A stretch of DNA of 64,000 bases from [Bacteroides] pectinophilus (GTDB lineage: Bacteria > Bacillota > Clostridia > Lachnospirales > Lachnospiraceae), in NCBI GenBank assembly GCA_025146925.1, contig CP102260.1:1317001-1381000 (forward strand). The letters are read 5' to 3'. Shown here one piece after another: positions 1 to 7,398 of this stretch. A program made the translations under genes and the position numbers. The notes under the pieces are model-generated. The model worked only from the letters and a program-made list of their open reading frames with translations. It was not told where the DNA came from and did no database searches. The stretch's first letter is position 1, and each line of letters begins with the position of its first letter.

Positions 1-2
1 AG

Positions 3-3000
3 TATGGTACCGGCTCAGGTGCATACAATGATGACGGAACACTTAAGAGCAATGCACAGGTCGTATATGTCACAGCTGATACAGCCAAGACATGTAAGGC
101 TGTTGTTGGGGGTAAAGAGATTACAGGATTCCAGTCAATTCTTGATGCAAAGCAGAAGGATACAACGGGAACACCTATAGATTTTCGTATTATCGGACGT
201 GTGTCACTTAATGATCTTGATCATATATCAAGTTCGTCAGAAGGTATCCAGATTAAGGGAAAGAGTGCTTACGCACAGATGAACATTACTGTTGAAGGTA
301 TTGGAGAAGATGCAGCAGTTCATGGATTTGGATTCCTTGTACGTAATGCCGGTAATGTTGAATTCAGAAATTTTGCACTTATGGCATTTATGGATGATGG
401 TATCTCACTTGATACTAAGAACTGTAATATCTGGGTTCATAACATGGACATTTTCTATGGCTCAACAGGCGGAGATGCTGACCAGGCAAAAGGTGATGGA
501 TCTGTAGATGTCAAGGGTGCATCAACAAATGTTACAATTTCTTATGTACATTTCTGGGATTCAGGCAAATGCTCACTCTGCGGAATGAGCGACAGTGCAG
601 AATTCCTTGTAACATATCATCATAACTGGTTTGACCATTCTGATTCACGTCATGCAAGAATCAGAGTTGCATCAGTACATCTTTATAATAATTATTATGA
701 CGGCAATGCCAAGTATGGTGTTGGTACAACAAAGGGAAGTTCAGCTTTTGTGGAAGCTAACTACTTCAGAAACTGCAAGAATCCTATGATGAGTTCACTT
801 CAGGGTTCAGATGCACGCGCTGACAAAGGTACATTCTCAGGTGAGAATGGCGGAATGATTAAAGCATACGGCAATGTTGTAGAGGGTGCATCAAACCTTG
901 TATATGCTAACTCAGATGCAGGAACCATGTCTGCTGATTCAAAGAGCTTTGACGCATATCTTGCATCATCAAGAGATGAGCAGGTTCCTTCTTCATATAC
1001 AACAGTAGCAGGAGGCACAAAGTATAACAATTTTGATACATCTTCATCATATGACATTGGTGTTAAGGCATCAGCTGTAGATAAAGCAGAAGATGTACCG
1101 GCAGTTGTTACTAAGTATGCGGGAAGAATGAATGGCGGAGACTTTAAATGGACATTCAGTGCAAGCGATGATACTAATTACAGCGTTGACACAGCACTTA
1201 AGTCAGCAGTTGTAAGTTACAAGTCATCAGTACGTGCAATTGGCGGATACAATGGCAAGGCAGAGATTCCTGCAGAGACAACAACGCAGGCACCAACAGT
1301 GAAGCCAACGGAGAAGGCAACAGAAAAGGCAACAGAGAAGGCAACACAGGCACCAACAGTGAAGCCTACTGAGAAGGCAACAGAGAAGGCAACTGAAAAG
1401 GAGACACAGGCACCGACAGTAAAGCCTACAGAAAAAGAAACACAGTCTTTGGCACCATCAGTAACAGAGACAAAAATACATAACTTTACAAAGAATGGTA
1501 AGACAAGTTCTTACTTCAAAATTACCGGAAATCTTTCAAAAAGCAAGGGAAAGGTAACGTATAACGGCCTCAAGCTTACAAAGTGCCTTAAGATTGAATC
1601 TTCAACAAAGATTACATTTAAGACTGATTCAGATTCAAAGCTTACGCTCGTGTTCAATGCATCAAACAGTTCTGCTATTAAGGTTGATGGCAGGGAGTAT
1701 GCGCTTGATAATGGCATTTTAAATATAGAAATAAAAGCAGGAGAGCATTCAATTACAAAAGCAGACCCGGCAAATCTTTTCTATATAGAGGTGTCGTCAA
1801 AGAAATCTTCTTCAGAAGAGACTACAACAGAGCAGGCATCTGAGAGTACTACACAGGCACCGACAGAAAAGCCTTCAGATAGCAGACCGGAGACACCGGT
1901 TGAGAGCGATATCTATGTTTCTCCATCAGGTAAGGCATCTGCAGCAGGAAGCAAGAATGACCCAATGGATTTTGTTACGGCTATAAATAAAATCTCAGCA
2001 GGTAAGACAATCTACATGGCAGAAGGTACATATAAGTATACACAGACAATCCTTATTAATGAGAATAACAGTGGTAAGGAAGGTGCTTATAAGACAGTTA
2101 AGGCCCTCGGCGGCAAGAAGGTTACTATCGATTTTGACGGAATGGCAGAAGCAGGAGCTAACAGAGGAATTGTGCTTGACGGCTCATACTGGCATTTTTA
2201 CGGAATTGATATCTGTAATGCAGGCGATAACGGAATGCTTCTTTCAGGTGACCACAATATTCTTGAACTTTGCCAGTTCTATGCAAATCATGATTCAGGT
2301 CTTCAGATAAGCAGATACAACACAAGCTATAATACTATTGACAAATGGCCTTCATATAACCAGATTCTCAATTGTACCGCCTTCAATAATAAAGATGAAG
2401 CAACAGCAGAGAATGCTGATGGATTCGCAGCTAAGCTTACATGCGGAGAAGGTAATGTATTTGACGGATGCATTTCATACTGCAACAGCGATGACGGATG
2501 GGATCTGTACGCCAAGCCGGCAACAGGTTCAATAGGAGTTATAACAATCAGAAACTGCGTTGCATTCGGTAATGGCAAATTAACAGATGGAACAGGCTCT
2601 GCTAATGGAGATATGAACGGATTCAAGCTTGGAGGCAGCAACGGAGCATGCCCTACACCACATATCGTAGAGAACTGCCTTGCATTCAACAATGGTGCAA
2701 CAGGCTTTACTGATAACGGCAATGGCGGAGCAATAAGCATGAAGAACTGTACAGCAGTTAATAATGGCGTATTCAATTCAGCCAAAGCTAACTTTATGTG
2801 CTACAGGACTTCATCAGGTGCAAAATATACGAACCTTGTTTCGTATATGTCTGACAGCAGGACAGGCGCAACTGACCAGTTCCTTGGAACAGTAACTAAC
2901 TCAATTTATAATTATAAGGGAGTTGGAACATACTGGGTAAACAGCTGGAAGGCTACCGGAGGCAAGACAAAGTATACCGGAAGTGAAGCAAATGATCATA

Positions 3001-3182
3001 AGATTACATCAAGTGATTTTGTAAGTACAACAATTCCGGGTTACAATGCATCTAAGGGTTCATATGCAACGGACTATCATACTACATTAAGAAATGCTGA
3101 CGGAAGCATTAACATGAATGGTCTTTTCCAGCTCAGAAGTTCAAGCGATATCGCCAGAACAGGAGCAGGAGCAGGACTGTAA
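3..3182 (+). CDS. Secreted multidomain pectate lyase (PL1-CBM77-PL9), 5' end outside window
   Basis: The frame is open from base 3 and the first visible residues (VVYVTADTAKTC) already belong to a family 1 pectate lyase. The GTG at 201 is therefore internal, and the start and signal peptide lie upstream. The PL1 beta-helix reaches about 1270 and carries WFDHSDSRHARIR at 627-665. A Thr/Lys/Glu/Pro linker follows (about 1270-1470), then a CBM77-like pectin-binding module (about 1475-1795), a second Thr/Glu linker, and a PL9 domain (about 1912-3130) with DGFAAKL at 2418-2438, where the PL9 catalytic lysine is expected. Both lyases cleave homogalacturonan by beta-elimination with calcium; CBM77 binds the same polymer. 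I see no sortase motif, dockerin or membrane anchor at the C-terminus, so the enzyme is probably released. The convergent neighbour is a likely uronate isomerase, which fits pectin use. Confidence 0.9.
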   Translation, partial: YGTGSGAYNDDGTLKSNAQVVYVTADTAKTCKAVVGGKEITGFQSILDAKQKDTTGTPIDFRIIGRVSLNDLDHISSSSEGIQIKGKSAYAQMNITVEGIGEDAAVHGFGFLVRNAGNVEFRNFALMAFMDDGISLDTKNCNIWVHNMDIFYGSTGGDADQAKGDGSVDVKGASTNVTISYVHFWDSGKCSLCGMSDSAEFLVTYHHNWFDHSDSRHARIRVASVHLYNNYYDGNAKYGVGTTKGSSAFVEANYFRNCKNPMMSSLQGSDARADKGTFSGENGGMIKAYGNVVEGASNLVYANSDAGTMSADSKSFDAYLASSRDEQVPSSYTTVAGGTKYNNFDTSSSYDIGVKASAVDKAEDVPAVVTKYAGRMNGGDFKWTFSASDDTNYSVDTALKSAVVSYKSSVRAIGGYNGKAEIPAETTTQAPTVKPTEKATEKATEKATQAPTVKPTEKATEKATEKETQAPTVKPTEKETQSLAPSVTETKIHNFTKNGKTSSYFKITGNLSKSKGKVTYNGLKLTKCLKIESSTKITFKTDSDSKLTLVFNASNSSAIKVDGREYALDNGILNIEIKAGEHSITKADPANLFYIEVSSKKSSSEETTTEQASESTTQAPTEKPSDSRPETPVESDIYVSPSGKASAAGSKNDPMDFVTAINKISAGKTIYMAEGTYKYTQTILINENNSGKEGAYKTVKALGGKKVTIDFDGMAEAGANRGIVLDGSYWHFYGIDICNAGDNGMLLSGDHNILELCQFYANHDSGLQISRYNTSYNTIDKWPSYNQILNCTAFNNKDEATAENADGFAAKLTCGEGNVFDGCISYCNSDDGWDLYAKPATGSIGVITIRNCVAFGNGKLTDGTGSANGDMNGFKLGGSNGACPTPHIVENCLAFNNGATGFTDNGNGGAISMKNCTAVNNGVFNSAKANFMCYRTSSGAKYTNLVSYMSDSRTGATDQFLGTVTNSIYNYKGVGTYWVNSWKATGGKTKYTGSEANDHKITSSDFVSTTIPGYNASKGSYATDYHTTLRNADGSINMNGLFQLRSSSDIARTGAGAGL
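1287..1445 (+). repeat. 60-bp tandem repeat coding the Thr-rich linker
   Basis: Two full 60-bp units (1287-1346, 1347-1406) and a partial third (1407-1445) each begin CAGGCACC and encode QAPTVKPTEKATEKATEKAT-like 20-residue blocks. They form the flexible linker between the PL1 and CBM77 parts of the lyase. Unit number could vary by slippage. Confidence 0.85.
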
Positions 3183-3191
3183 TCAGATAAT

Positions 3192-3240
3192 AAAAAACAG
3201 CCACACCTTGAGTTACCTCAAGGTATGGCTGCTTTTTTAT
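3192..3240. terminator. Bidirectional intrinsic terminator
   Basis: A stem of about 15 bp (3198-3212 with 3217-3231, one mismatch, 4-base loop) is followed by TTTTTT on the plus strand and preceded by AAAAAA. It can therefore end both the pectate lyase transcript and the convergent isomerase transcript. Confidence 0.9.
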
Positions 3241-3243
3241 GCA

Positions 3244-3885
3244 TTATGCTAAAAGACTCTCAACGTAAGCTTTCATCTTATCGCACTTGCAGTTAGCAAA
3301 GAAGAGTTCTTTAAACTTCTCACCTGCAACAGCACCCTTTACAAGATCCTGATCAAGATTCTTGAGAATGTCGATAAGGCTGTCCTTGAATGCAACCTTT
3401 CTTACTTCGTTAAGAATCTTGGCATTACGCTGCTCAGGAACAACTCTTTCCTTAGGATATCCGCCACCCGGTTCACCCTCGAAAAGCTTCTCGAAGATAT
3501 ATGTAAGGTTAAGCTCTGCGCCCCATCCAAAGCCCTTGGCAAATGGAAGAGAGATTGCGTTACCGTTGTTAATCTGCATAAACATATATGCATCTGAAGG
3601 GTCAACTACATGTCCGCAGATAACGCCTGGAAATGAGTTAAGAGCAAGCATTGCGCCCTCGCCGGTTCCGCATCCTGTAACAACAAAATCAGCGGCACCG
3701 CTGTTAAGAAGGATAGCAGCAAGGATACCATTCTGTACATATGTAAGCTGTGCAGCATCGTCTGCAGCGTACATACCGTAGTTGTCTACTTCAAATCCCT
3801 TAGTATCAGCAACCTTCTTAAGAGTTGTGTAGATAAGGTCATTCTTTGCAGCCTGACTGTTCTCGTTAATTAATGCGATTCTCAT
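3244..3885 (-). CDS. RpiB/LacA/LacB-family isomerase, DhuI-like (unsaturated uronate ketol-isomerase candidate)
   Basis: This 213-residue protein begins MRIALINENSQAAKN and has the family motif VVTGCGTGEGAMLA, seen in RpiB/LacAB sugar-phosphate isomerases. It is longer than typical RpiB (about 150 residues) because of a C-terminal extension ending in a CKCDK segment. The long form with the NENSQAAKN start matches what I know of DhuI. DhuI is the streptococcal isomerase that converts 4-deoxy-5-hexosulose uronate to 3-deoxy-hexodiulosonate in place of KduI. Its position tail-to-tail with a pectate lyase, whose products feed that step, supports this reading, which remains inference. A good promoter (3950-3978) and an inverted repeat near the transcription start (3920-3940) precede it. 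A plain pentose-phosphate isomerase is the alternative. Confidence 0.82.
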   Translation of the reverse strand: MRIALINENSQAAKNDLIYTTLKKVADTKGFEVDNYGMYAADDAAQLTYVQNGILAAILLNSGAADFVVTGCGTGEGAMLALNSFPGVICGHVVDPSDAYMFMQINNGNAISLPFAKGFGWGAELNLTYIFEKLFEGEPGGGYPKERVVPEQRNAKILNEVRKVAFKDSLIDILKNLDQDLVKGAVAGEKFKELFFANCKCDKMKAYVESLLA

Positions 3886-3919
3886 TATTAATTATTCCTC
3901 TTTTCATGTTTCATATTTA

Positions 3920-3940
3920 TATGCATCAAATGCCTGCATA
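3920..3940. promoter_or_regulatory. Inverted repeat, candidate operator of the DhuI-like gene
   Basis: A perfect palindrome TATGCA-N9-TGCATA lies at or just after the expected transcription start of the minus-strand gene. This is a usual place for a repressor site. No cognate regulator is visible in the window. Confidence 0.35.
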
Positions 3941-3949
3941 CATATTTAA

Positions 3950-3978
3950 AGTTTAAGCTATGAGTGTGGGTTTGTCAA
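3950..3978 (-). promoter_or_regulatory. Sigma-A promoter of the DhuI-like gene
   Basis: On the minus strand TTGACA (3973-3978) and TAAACT (3950-3955) are separated by exactly 17 bases, about 65 bases upstream of the start codon at 3885. Confidence 0.7.
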
Positions 3979-4102
3979 GAAAGCGGACGGTTTATAATAT
4001 CAGATAATATTACTTTACCCATACATTGAGAATGTGCTATTATAATACAGATTATATCAGCTATATTAGCCATACAGGCGGAAATGAGGAAGAAAGATAA
4101 TA

Positions 4103-5023
4103 ATGGAGCAGCAGCTTTTTATTGAAGCATTAGAGAATCTTAAAATATTTGCAAAATCTAACGGAGATAAAGTAACAAAAGCAGATGTACTTGACTGTAT
4201 CGGTCATGATGCAGAACTTGATGATGCCAAATGGCAGATGGTTGCAGGGTATCTTAAAACCAATGGGATTGAACTGACGGATGTCAAACTGACAGATCAT
4301 ACATTTGAAAGACAGATTGAGGAGGCTGATAAGAGGCAGGCGGAGAAGGAACTCAACAAAGAGGAACAGAAGGATGAAGATTCTGATTCCGGCGAATCTG
4401 ATAAGAAAGATTCAGAAAATGATGCAAAGACAGATGCGCAGGAAAAGCAGCTTCTCGATATGTATCTTGAGGATCTTAAGTCGATAGCACCGCTAAGCCG
4501 TACAACGCAGGCAGTTATCCTGCAGGATGTCTGTGATAAGGACGTGGAATCCAGGGGTGTCATAATTAATAATTATTTCCTTCAGGTTGTTGAGTGGGTC
4601 AAGGCTTATGCGGGAAAAGGTGTAGCAATGATGGATCTTATCCAGGAGGCTAATGTTATAGTCATGGATGAGCTTGGAAGACGCGACTGGATGAAACGGC
4701 TTGATGCATTTGATGTGATGGATTCTGATGATATTAATGCATGGACAGATCTTAGTGAGAGACTGGACGCATACCTTATAGACCGTGTTAAGGAAGGCAT
4801 TGGGAAGCTTATTGAGGAGCAGACTGATGAGAAGATGGCAGGCAATAAGATACTGGCTAAGGTTAATGCAGTCAATGATGCAGCGGAGGCAGCACATAAG
4901 GAGTACGGACGCAAGGTTACGGTTGAAGAACTTGCGCAGTTTATGCACGTCCCGGCAGAGGATGTGTCAGAGGCTTTAAGGCTTTCCGCTAACAGAATTG
5001 AAAATGTTGTTGTGCCTGATTAA
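4103..5023 (+). CDS. Degenerate sigma-70-like protein lacking regions 2.4 and 4
   Basis: This is a 306-residue protein. Residues 1-75 look like the small helical region 1.1 of a primary sigma factor. Residues 80-115 are a highly charged Lys/Glu/Asp/Ser linker. LDMYLEDLKSIAPLS (about 118-132) matches region 1.2. AYAGKGVAMMDLIQEAN (about 168-184) matches core-binding region 2.1-2.2. EYGRKVTVEELAQFMHVPAEDV (about 267-288) matches region 3. The aromatic DNA-melting stretch of regions 2.3-2.4 is replaced by an acidic segment with no recognisable match, and there is no region 4 helix-turn-helix; the protein stops right after region 3. It may bind RNA polymerase core without reading a normal promoter. 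TATAAT at 4041-4046 may be its -10 box, but I see no good -35. The start ATG follows GAGGAAGAAAGATAAT. Confidence 0.75.
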   Translation: MEQQLFIEALENLKIFAKSNGDKVTKADVLDCIGHDAELDDAKWQMVAGYLKTNGIELTDVKLTDHTFERQIEEADKRQAEKELNKEEQKDEDSDSGESDKKDSENDAKTDAQEKQLLDMYLEDLKSIAPLSRTTQAVILQDVCDKDVESRGVIINNYFLQVVEWVKAYAGKGVAMMDLIQEANVIVMDELGRRDWMKRLDAFDVMDSDDINAWTDLSERLDAYLIDRVKEGIGKLIEEQTDEKMAGNKILAKVNAVNDAAEAAHKEYGRKVTVEELAQFMHVPAEDVSEALRLSANRIENVVVPD

Positions 5024-5040
5024 AAAAATTAAAAAAGGGA

Positions 5041-5069
5041 TTGCAAAAAGTAAGTTAATCATTTACACT
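5041..5069 (+). promoter_or_regulatory. Promoter of the ZTP-riboswitch/purO operon
   Basis: TTGCAA (5041-5046) and TACACT (5064-5069) are separated by 17 bases. The predicted transcript would start a few bases before the riboswitch aptamer, as expected. Confidence 0.6.
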
Positions 5070-5077
5070 AATAGCAG

Positions 5078-5175
5078 TGATGCACGACTGGCGGAAGCAG
5101 ACATCGGACAGATGTTCTGTGTAGGGCAACCTACAGGGAGTGTATTTTATACGGATTAGCCGACCGCCTGGGCAG
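5078..5175 (+). promoter_or_regulatory. ZTP (pfl) riboswitch aptamer
   Basis: The conserved parts of the ZTP/ZMP aptamer are present in order: GACTGGCG (5087-5094), the middle hairpin, GGGCAACCTACAGGGAG (5124-5140) and CCGACCGCCTGGGCA (5160-5174). ZTP riboswitches sense the purine intermediate ZMP/ZTP when formyl-folate is short. The two genes downstream make IMP from ZMP, an exact functional match. The 3' part of the aptamer (GACCGCCTG) is also the 5' arm of the terminator, so ligand binding should allow read-through. Confidence 0.93.
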
Positions 5176-5209
5176 CATTAATTAAAAGATGCGCTCAGGC
5201 GGTCTTTTT
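5162..5209 (+). terminator. Riboswitch-controlled terminator
   Basis: GACCGCCTG (5162-5170) pairs with CAGGCGGTC (5196-5204), followed by TTTTT. It overlaps the last conserved strand of the ZTP aptamer and is therefore the expression platform. Confidence 0.9.
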
Positions 5210-5233
5210 GTGCAGATATAATCAATGCGGACA

Positions 5234-5302
5234 TCGCAAAACAAGGAGGCAAATTTCCTCTCCTCGCATGGAGCTCGGATTTTGCTTCGCAAAACAAGGA
5301 GG
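5234..5302 (+). repeat. 16-base direct repeat carrying two ribosome binding sites
   Basis: TCGCAAAACAAGGAGG occurs at 5234-5249 and again at 5287-5302. The second copy is the purO ribosome binding site, 5 bases before its ATG at 5308. The first has no good start codon at the right distance; the next ATG is at 5268, 18 bases after it. It looks like a small duplication of the leader. Confidence 0.8.
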
Positions 5303-5307
5303 AAAAT

Positions 5308-6018
5308 ATGAGTTTATCACTTGAGCAGGAATTAAAAGGTAATGCGTATCCGGGACGCGGAATCGTAATCGGAAGAAGTGCTGACAACGCTAAGGCCGTT
5401 ACGGCATATTTTATCATGGGCAGAAGCCAGAACAGCAGAAACCGTGTATTTGTTGAGGATGGCGAGGGTATCCGCACACAGGCATTTGACCCATCCAAGC
5501 TTGAAGATCCAAGTCTTATAATCTACGCGCCTGTAAGAGTTCTTGGTAACAGAACGATTGTTACTAATGGTGACCAGACAGATACTATCTATGATGGAAT
5601 GGATAAGGAGCTTACATTTGAGCAGTCTTTAAGATGCCGTGAGTTTGAGCCGGATGGTCCTAACTATACACCAAGAATCTCAGGTGTAATGCACATTGAG
5701 GGTGGTGCATTTGACTATTCAATGTCAATCCTTAAGAGCAACAACGGCAATCCTGAGTGCTGCAACAGATATACATTCTCGTATGACAGACCTGTTGCCG
5801 GAGAAGGACATTTTATCCATACATATATGCATGACGGTAATCCGCTTCCAAGCTTCGCAGGAGAACCAAAGCTCGTTGAGATACCTGACGATATTGATGA
5901 ATTTACAGATCTTGTATGGACAAGCCTTAACGAGGATAACAAGGTTTCACTGTTTGTAAGATTCATTGATATTGCAACAGGAAAGTATGAGACAAGAATT
6001 GTTAATAAGAATAAGTAA
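5308..6018 (+). CDS. purO: IMP cyclohydrolase, archaeal PurO type
   Basis: The 236-residue protein begins MSLSLEQELKGNAYPGRGI and contains YFIMGRSQNSRNR and PNYTPRISG, the pattern of the PurO/IMP cyclohydrolase-like family first known from archaea. It would close FAICAR to IMP, the last step of purine synthesis, in the cytoplasm. This replaces the N-terminal half of the usual bacterial PurH. The stand-alone transformylase follows 27 bases downstream, so together they restore both PurH activities. The start ATG follows AAGGAGG at 5 bases. Expression is under the ZTP riboswitch. The assignment rests on sequence pattern plus context, which agree. Confidence 0.88.
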   Translation: MSLSLEQELKGNAYPGRGIVIGRSADNAKAVTAYFIMGRSQNSRNRVFVEDGEGIRTQAFDPSKLEDPSLIIYAPVRVLGNRTIVTNGDQTDTIYDGMDKELTFEQSLRCREFEPDGPNYTPRISGVMHIEGGAFDYSMSILKSNNGNPECCNRYTFSYDRPVAGEGHFIHTYMHDGNPLPSFAGEPKLVEIPDDIDEFTDLVWTSLNEDNKVSLFVRFIDIATGKYETRIVNKNK

Positions 6019-6045
6019 GTGCAATTAAGCAAAAGGAGAATCACC

Positions 6046-7224
6046 ATGAAGGAATTAGAATTAAAATACGGCTGCAACCCTAATCAGAAGCCATCAAGAA
6101 TATTTATGGAGGACGGAGAACTTCCTATAACAGTGCTTAACGGAAAGCCGGGATATATTAATTTTCTCGATGCTTTCAACGGCTGGCAGCTTGTGCGTGA
6201 GCTTAAGGCTGCAACTAATCTTCCTGCGGCTACATCATTTAAGCATGTATCACCTGCAGGTGCTGCCGTAGGTCTTCCGCTTACAGATGTTGAACGTAAG
6301 ATATACTGGGTGGATGATGTGGATTATGAGCTTTCACCGCTTGCAAGTGCTTATGCAAGAGCAAGAGGCGCAGACAGAATGTCATCATTCGGTGATTTTA
6401 TATCACTTTCCGATGTGTGTGATGTGAGCACTGCAAAGCTTATCAAGAGAGAGGTTTCTGACGGAGTTATTGCGCCGGGTTATGAGCCTGAGGCACTTGA
6501 GATTCTTAAGGCTAAGAAGAAAGGCAATTATAATGTAATCCAGATCGACCCTTCATATAAGCCGGCTCCGATTGAGCGTAAGCAGGTGTTTGGTGTCACA
6601 TTTGAGCAGGGACGTAATGAGGTTGTTATTGACGAGAAGTTCCTTGGTGATATTGTAACAGATAATAAGGAGCTTCCTGAGTCAGCTAAGACTGATCTTA
6701 TAATTGCTCTTATAACGCTTAAGTATACACAGTCTAATTCAGTATGTTATGCTAAGGGCGGACAGGCAATCGGTATCGGTGCAGGCCAGCAGTCAAGAAT
6801 TCATTGTACACGTCTTGCGGGCAGCAAGGCTGATAACTGGTTCCTGCGTCAGGCTCCACAGGTTCTCAACCTTAAGTTTAAGAAGGGAATCGGACGCCCT
6901 GACAGAGACAATACAATTGATCTCTATATCAGTGATGATTACATGGATGTTCTTGCAGACGGCAAGTGGGAGAATATCTTTGAGGAGAAGCCTCCTGTAT
7001 TTACAAGAGAGGAAAGACGTGCATGGCTCGATAAGAATACGGATGTAGCACTTGGTTCAGATGCATTCTTCCCATTCGGTGACAATATTGAGAGAGCATT
7101 CAAGAGCGGTGTTAAGTATGTTGCGCAGCCGGGCGGATCAGTGCGCGATGATAATGTTATTGAGGCATGTAACAACCATAATATGGTAATGTGCTTCTCA
7201 GGAATGAGACTGTTCCATCACTAA
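6046..7224 (+). CDS. AICAR transformylase (PurH C-terminal-domain-type, stand-alone)
   Basis: This 392-residue protein corresponds to the AICAR formyltransferase half of PurH. It has TSFKHVSPAGAAVG, which holds the catalytic Lys-His pair, then YTQSNSVCYAKGGQ and AGQQSRIHCTRLAGSKAD. The C-terminus is MCFSGMRLFHH, typical of the family. It transfers a formyl group from 10-formyl-THF to AICAR (ZMP), giving FAICAR for PurO. No IMP cyclohydrolase domain is fused. I place the start at ATG 6046, preceded by AAAAGGAGA, rather than at the GTG at 6019, because the protein then begins MKELELKYGCNPNQ as in homologues. It is cotranscribed with purO under the ZTP riboswitch. Confidence 0.92.
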   Translation: MKELELKYGCNPNQKPSRIFMEDGELPITVLNGKPGYINFLDAFNGWQLVRELKAATNLPAATSFKHVSPAGAAVGLPLTDVERKIYWVDDVDYELSPLASAYARARGADRMSSFGDFISLSDVCDVSTAKLIKREVSDGVIAPGYEPEALEILKAKKKGNYNVIQIDPSYKPAPIERKQVFGVTFEQGRNEVVIDEKFLGDIVTDNKELPESAKTDLIIALITLKYTQSNSVCYAKGGQAIGIGAGQQSRIHCTRLAGSKADNWFLRQAPQVLNLKFKKGIGRPDRDNTIDLYISDDYMDVLADGKWENIFEEKPPVFTREERRAWLDKNTDVALGSDAFFPFGDNIERAFKSGVKYVAQPGGSVRDDNVIEACNNHNMVMCFSGMRLFHH

Positions 7225-7275
7225 TTGCCAATTCAAAAGTATACATATTATGCAGATTGCATGGAGCATATGCGC

Positions 7276-7328
7276 AAAATCCGGGAAACTGATGTATGTT
7301 GTCAGCTTCCCGGATTTTATATTTTTTA
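7276..7328 (+). terminator. Intrinsic terminator after the purO operon
   Basis: AAAATCCGGGAA (7276-7287) pairs with TTCCCGGATTTT (7307-7318), extended inward by an ACTGA/TCAG pairing, followed by the T-rich run ATATTTTTTAT. Confidence 0.85.
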
Positions 7329-7398
7329 TATGGACAAATTTTTCTCACAAATCAGCAGTATATTCATATACAAATGATGATACAGTGAGGGCTTGCGT

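Noticed and set aside
201-230. GTG at 201 as start of the pectate lyase
   Set aside because: The frame is open back to base 3 and the upstream residues are typical PL1 sequence; no ribosome binding site precedes 201.
1287-1445. Repeat block as a CRISPR-like array
   Set aside because: Units are directly joined, in frame and encode a Thr-rich linker; no unique spacers.
2327-2785. 152-residue minus-strand frame inside the pectate lyase
   Set aside because: Antisense shadow of the PL9 domain, low-complexity Pro/Leu/Ser protein with no ribosome site.
3972-3998. TTGTCA/TATAAT pair as plus-strand promoter for the sigma-like gene
   Set aside because: Spacer is only 15 bases and the site overlaps a better minus-strand promoter with a 17-base spacer.
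5268-5324. 18-codon leader peptide (MELGFCFAKQGGKYEFIT) overlapping the purO start
   Set aside because: The nearest ribosome site is 18 bases upstream, too far, and regulation is already explained by the ZTP riboswitch.
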